Below are positions 61,403 through 64,000 of a stretch of 64,000 bases of DNA, piece after piece. The notes beneath the pieces were generated by a model, which saw only the letters and a program-made list of their open reading frames with translations, had not been told where the DNA came from and searched no databases. Source of the stretch: Oscillospiraceae bacterium (GTDB lineage Bacteria; Bacillota; Clostridia; UMGS1810); contig SVJZ01000003.1 in NCBI GenBank assembly GCA_015068705.1, forward strand, positions 88,641 to 152,640, given 5' to 3'. Each line of letters opens with the position of its first letter. The first letter of the stretch is position 1. The position numbers and the translations under genes were made by a program.

Positions 61403-63466
61403 TTATTTTTCTTCCTGCGACTCGGCAACCACCTTTTCGCGTACCGGTGCAGGAGCTTCTTCATAGTGGTCAAATGCAAAGTCAAACGAGCCACGTCCGT
61501 TGGTGATGGCACGCAGGTCGGTTGCATATTTGGTCATCTCGGAGAGCGGAACCTCTGCAACCACTTCGCTCATGTCGCCGTCCAGCGGATTCATACCCAG
61601 GATGCGTCCGCGGCGTTTGTTGATATCGCCTACAATATCACCGGTGTATGCATTTTTGGCAACCACTTTGAGCGAGCCGATAGGTTCGAGCAGAACCGGG
61701 TTTGCCTGCGCAAGACCAGCTTTGTATGCCAGGGATGCCGCAGTTTTGAATGCCATTTCGGACGAATCTACCGGGTGATAGGAGCCATCCAGCAGGGTTG
61801 CTTTGAGGTTTACCACCGGGTAACCTGCCACAACGCCGTGTGCCATACTCTCACGCAGACCTTTTTCTACTGCGGGGAAGTAGTTTTTGGGCACGCTGCC
61901 GCCAAATACCTGCTCTTCGAAAATCAGATCTTCGCTTTCGCAAGGCTCGAATTCAATCCACACATGACCATACTGACCATGACCGCCCGATTGTTTTTTG
62001 TGCTTGCCTTCCACTTTTACCTTTTTGCGGATGGTTTCACGATAGGGTACTTTGGGTTCGATCAGGTTAACCGACACACCAAATTTGCTAGCCAGCTTGC
62101 TGACAATAATATTCAGATGCTGCTCGCCGGTACCCGAGATAACCATCTGTTTGGTTTCGGTGTTTTGCTCCACCTTGAAGGTGGGGTCCTCTTCCAGAAG
62201 ACGAGCCAGACCGGTACCGATTTTATCCTCGTCATTCTTGTCCTTGGGCACGATTGCCATGGAAAGCACCGGCTTGGGGAAGGGGATGGGGTCTGCCTGC
62301 ACCACCAGTTTGGGGTCACACAAGGTATCACAGGTGTTTACCTTGCCCAACTTATTGGTAACGCCAATGTCGCCTGCTACAAGCTCTTTTACCTCGGTCT
62401 GCTTTTTGCCGCAGAGGGTGTAGAGTTTGCCGAGTTTTTCATTTTCACCGGTGGATGCGTTTACCACCGTCATATCCGGTTTCGCAACACCAGAAAGCAC
62501 CTTGAAGATGGACATTTTTCCAATATAGGGGTCAACCACCGTTTTGAATACCTGTGCCGCAAAGGGAGCAGCAGGATCGCATTTGAGTTCCACTGCATCG
62601 CCGGTTTTTGCGTCGGTTGCCATTACGGGTGCCGCCTCATCGGGAGCCGGCATGTATTCGTAAATCATGTGTAACAGACGGTGGATGCCGATGTCTTCAT
62701 ATGCCGCACCGCAGATAACCGGAGCAACAGAGCCGTCGCCGATACCGGTTTTGAGTGCCACACGGATTTCCTCATCGGTAAAGGGTTCGCCCGAGAAGTA
62801 TTTTTCCATCATTTCGTCATTTACCTCGGCAACTGCTTCGAGCAGCATGTCGCGGTTTGCATCCGCCAGCTCTTTCATATCGGCAGGAATGTCCTCATAG
62901 GTGGACGAGCCGGAATCAAACAGTTTTGCCTGCATGGTAACGATATCAATATATCCCTTAAACTTGTCACCGTCTTTGATGGGGAAGGTAAACGGTGCAA
63001 CGGATTTTCCAAAGATATCTTTCATCTGTGCGATGATTTTTTCATAATCCGACTTGGGATTATCCATTTTATTTACAAAGAAGATAACCGGAATGCCTTT
63101 TTTCTTTGCGGTTTCCCAGGCTTTTTCGGTGCCTGCGGAAACGCCGGATTTACCACTGATTACGATAACTGCGCCATCTGCTGCAGCTGCGGCTTCGAGT
63201 TGCTCACCAACAAAATCAAAATAACCGGGGGCATCAATGAGATTAATCTTGATGTCCTTGTAAGGTACCGGGGCAAGCGCCGCGTTAATGGAAATTCCAC
63301 GCTTGATTTCTTCTGCGTCATAATCGGAAATTGTATTTCCATCCTCAACTTTACCGAGACGGTCAATCACCTTGGTGTGATAAAGCATCGCCTCTAAAAG
63401 TGAGGTTTTACCCGCATTGCCATGAGAAATCAGGCAAACATTTCTGAGATTGTTCGTTTGAGCCAT
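61403..63466 (-). CDS. EF-G-like translation GTPase (EF-G paralogue)
   Basis: A 687-residue protein with the full five-domain EF-G layout. ATG 63466 (MAQTNNLRNVCLI) was chosen for GAAGGAGGAGTGC. G1 is SHGNAGKTS (residues 15-22) and G4 is NKMD. The G3 box reads DAPGYFDF, with Tyr82 where canonical EF-G has the catalytic His of DTPGHVDF. Domain IV has GGHGQYGHVWIEFEP. This sequence class is the EF-G-like/EF-G2 group, whose role is uncertain (a ribosome rescue or recycling role is possible). A true fusA is not in the window. Confidence 0.88.
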   Translation of the reverse strand: MAQTNNLRNVCLISHGNAGKTSLLEAMLYHTKVIDRLGKVEDGNTISDYDAEEIKRGISINAALAPVPYKDIKINLIDAPGYFDFVGEQLEAAAAADGAVIVISGKSGVSAGTEKAWETAKKKGIPVIFFVNKMDNPKSDYEKIIAQMKDIFGKSVAPFTFPIKDGDKFKGYIDIVTMQAKLFDSGSSTYEDIPADMKELADANRDMLLEAVAEVNDEMMEKYFSGEPFTDEEIRVALKTGIGDGSVAPVICGAAYEDIGIHRLLHMIYEYMPAPDEAAPVMATDAKTGDAVELKCDPAAPFAAQVFKTVVDPYIGKMSIFKVLSGVAKPDMTVVNASTGENEKLGKLYTLCGKKQTEVKELVAGDIGVTNKLGKVNTCDTLCDPKLVVQADPIPFPKPVLSMAIVPKDKNDEDKIGTGLARLLEEDPTFKVEQNTETKQMVISGTGEQHLNIIVSKLASKFGVSVNLIEPKVPYRETIRKKVKVEGKHKKQSGGHGQYGHVWIEFEPCESEDLIFEEQVFGGSVPKNYFPAVEKGLRESMAHGVVAGYPVVNLKATLLDGSYHPVDSSEMAFKTAASLAYKAGLAQANPVLLEPIGSLKVVAKNAYTGDIVGDINKRRGRILGMNPLDGDMSEVVAEVPLSEMTKYATDLRAITNGRGSFDFAFDHYEEAPAPVREKVVAESQEEK

Positions 63467-63558
63467 GTTGCACTCCTCCTTCATTTATCGTTATCTTATA
63501 GAAATTCGATTTTTTTGTGCAGTTTCCTCTTTTTCAAATAACCAATAATAAAGAAAAT

Positions 63559-64000
63559 TTATGTATAAATTGCACAAATAGGAGAAAAACACAACAAAAT
63601 CTTGTGAAAGATTGACATAAAAATCCCCTCCCATTCAGGGAGAGGATAAAATTTTATATTCACTGCTGAAATATCGCAACCACTTCGCAATGTATCGGAC
63701 GACTGAAAAGAAGGCAAAATTTCCGCTAATTTTTCACGTGTTTTATCTGCAAAGGAAGGCAAATTCATAAACTCTTTTGCCCTTCCATTCTTCCTCTCAG
63801 GCTTGTGTTTATCACTATCAACCGAGTTTGTAAATCCAGTCTTATATATGAACGTCAACATATGTGGGTCTGGGTTTCCTTCATCATCGTAGCCACCGAC
63901 AATAACCTTATCAACAATACTTTCAAACATTGCACGGTCAAATTCATCAATGCTTTGTTTTTCCTGTATTACTTTTCTAAAAGTATTAAGCCTTGTGCGT
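63559..64000 (-). CDS. C-terminal part of a large serine recombinase, partial
   Basis: The frame enters from the right edge (RTRLNTFRKVIQEKQSIDEFD) and continues with FESIVDKVIVGGYDDEGNPDP and LTFIYKTGF, the C-terminal domain of large serine recombinases of TnpX type found in clostridial mobile elements. The catalytic N-terminus is outside the window. The last 35 codons run through a terminator hairpin (63618-63646), so the natural 3' end appears lost or altered. AT-rich relative to neighbours. Confidence 0.75.
   Translation of the reverse strand, partial: RTRLNTFRKVIQEKQSIDEFDRAMFESIVDKVIVGGYDDEGNPDPHMLTFIYKTGFTNSVDSDKHKPERKNGRAKEFMNLPSFADKTREKLAEILPSFQSSDTLRSGCDISAVNIKFYPLPEWEGIFMSIFHKILLCFSPICAIYT
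63618..63646 (-). terminator. Terminator hairpin inside the 3' end of the recombinase frame
   Basis: On the minus strand TCCTCTCCC pairs with GGGAGGGGA (one G-T pair) around TGAAT, followed by TTTTTATG. The recombinase frame is translated across it. Confidence 0.7.

Overview
The window is a chromosomal segment of a spore-forming, Gram-positive anaerobe, probably an uncultured gut Clostridia (Oscillospirales-like). This rests on a GerA-type germinant receptor operon behind a sigma-G-like promoter, spoVG, several S-layer-homology (SLH) surface proteins, the pairing of short HisG with HisZ, Bacillus-type consensus promoters (TTGACA-17-TATAAT) and a TPP riboswitch in front of thiT. The lineage is inferred from gene content only. 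No rRNA or tRNA gene was found.

Left part (1-8.6 kb): the first codons of an unidentified gene, riboswitch-controlled thiT, an SLH protein, proS, and a tightly packed gltX-lspA-rluD unit, then a sugar-isomerase-like TIM-barrel gene. From 8.8 to 24.9 kb lies the main accessory region. It holds an SLH surface protein gene coupled to an XRE/S24 (CI/LexA-like) repressor on the minus strand. Across a shared operator-bearing promoter region is a plus-strand phage structural cassette: terminase, portal, scaffold, capsid, connectors, tail tube, chaperone, tape measure, Dit, Tal and a leucine-rich-repeat receptor-binding protein. No integrase, replication or lysis gene is visible and the structural genes are open. 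The part from terminase to tail tip is about 13 kb, the size of a gene-transfer-agent or other domesticated-phage cluster. An array of intergenic repeats has invaded its first gene.

Middle (25-46 kb): the rpmG-secE-nusG-rplK-rplA unit, then rplJL behind an L10 leader, with an unusual Ala/Pro/Glu-rich tail on L10. Next come lgt, an M16 protease pair, spoVG, the gerA-gerB-gerC operon with a tiny fourth membrane gene, and a 490-bp element with perfect 24-bp terminal inverted repeats. A minus-strand block follows in transcription order: cysteine desulfurase, thiI, cinA, recA, recX, rimO, pgsA, with a bactofilin gene upstream.

Right part (46-64 kb): a histidine operon hisZ-G-H-A-F-IE (no hisD, hisC or hisB), a minimal SLH protein, uxaC, GTP-dependent pckG, rsmA, a HAD phosphatase whose leader is a tandem hairpin array, a large YcdB-like/SLH protein, an acyltransferase-like protein, a polytopic metal-transporter-like protein with a leader attenuator, and an EF-G-like GTPase with a substituted catalytic His. 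The right edge carries the C-terminal part of a large serine recombinase, so another mobile element probably continues beyond the window.

Functional links: Lgt and LspA would mature the GerC lipoprotein. RecA could trigger autocleavage of the S24 repressor. The cysteine desulfurase would feed ThiI. All functional statements are from sequence reading and family knowledge; no search was run.
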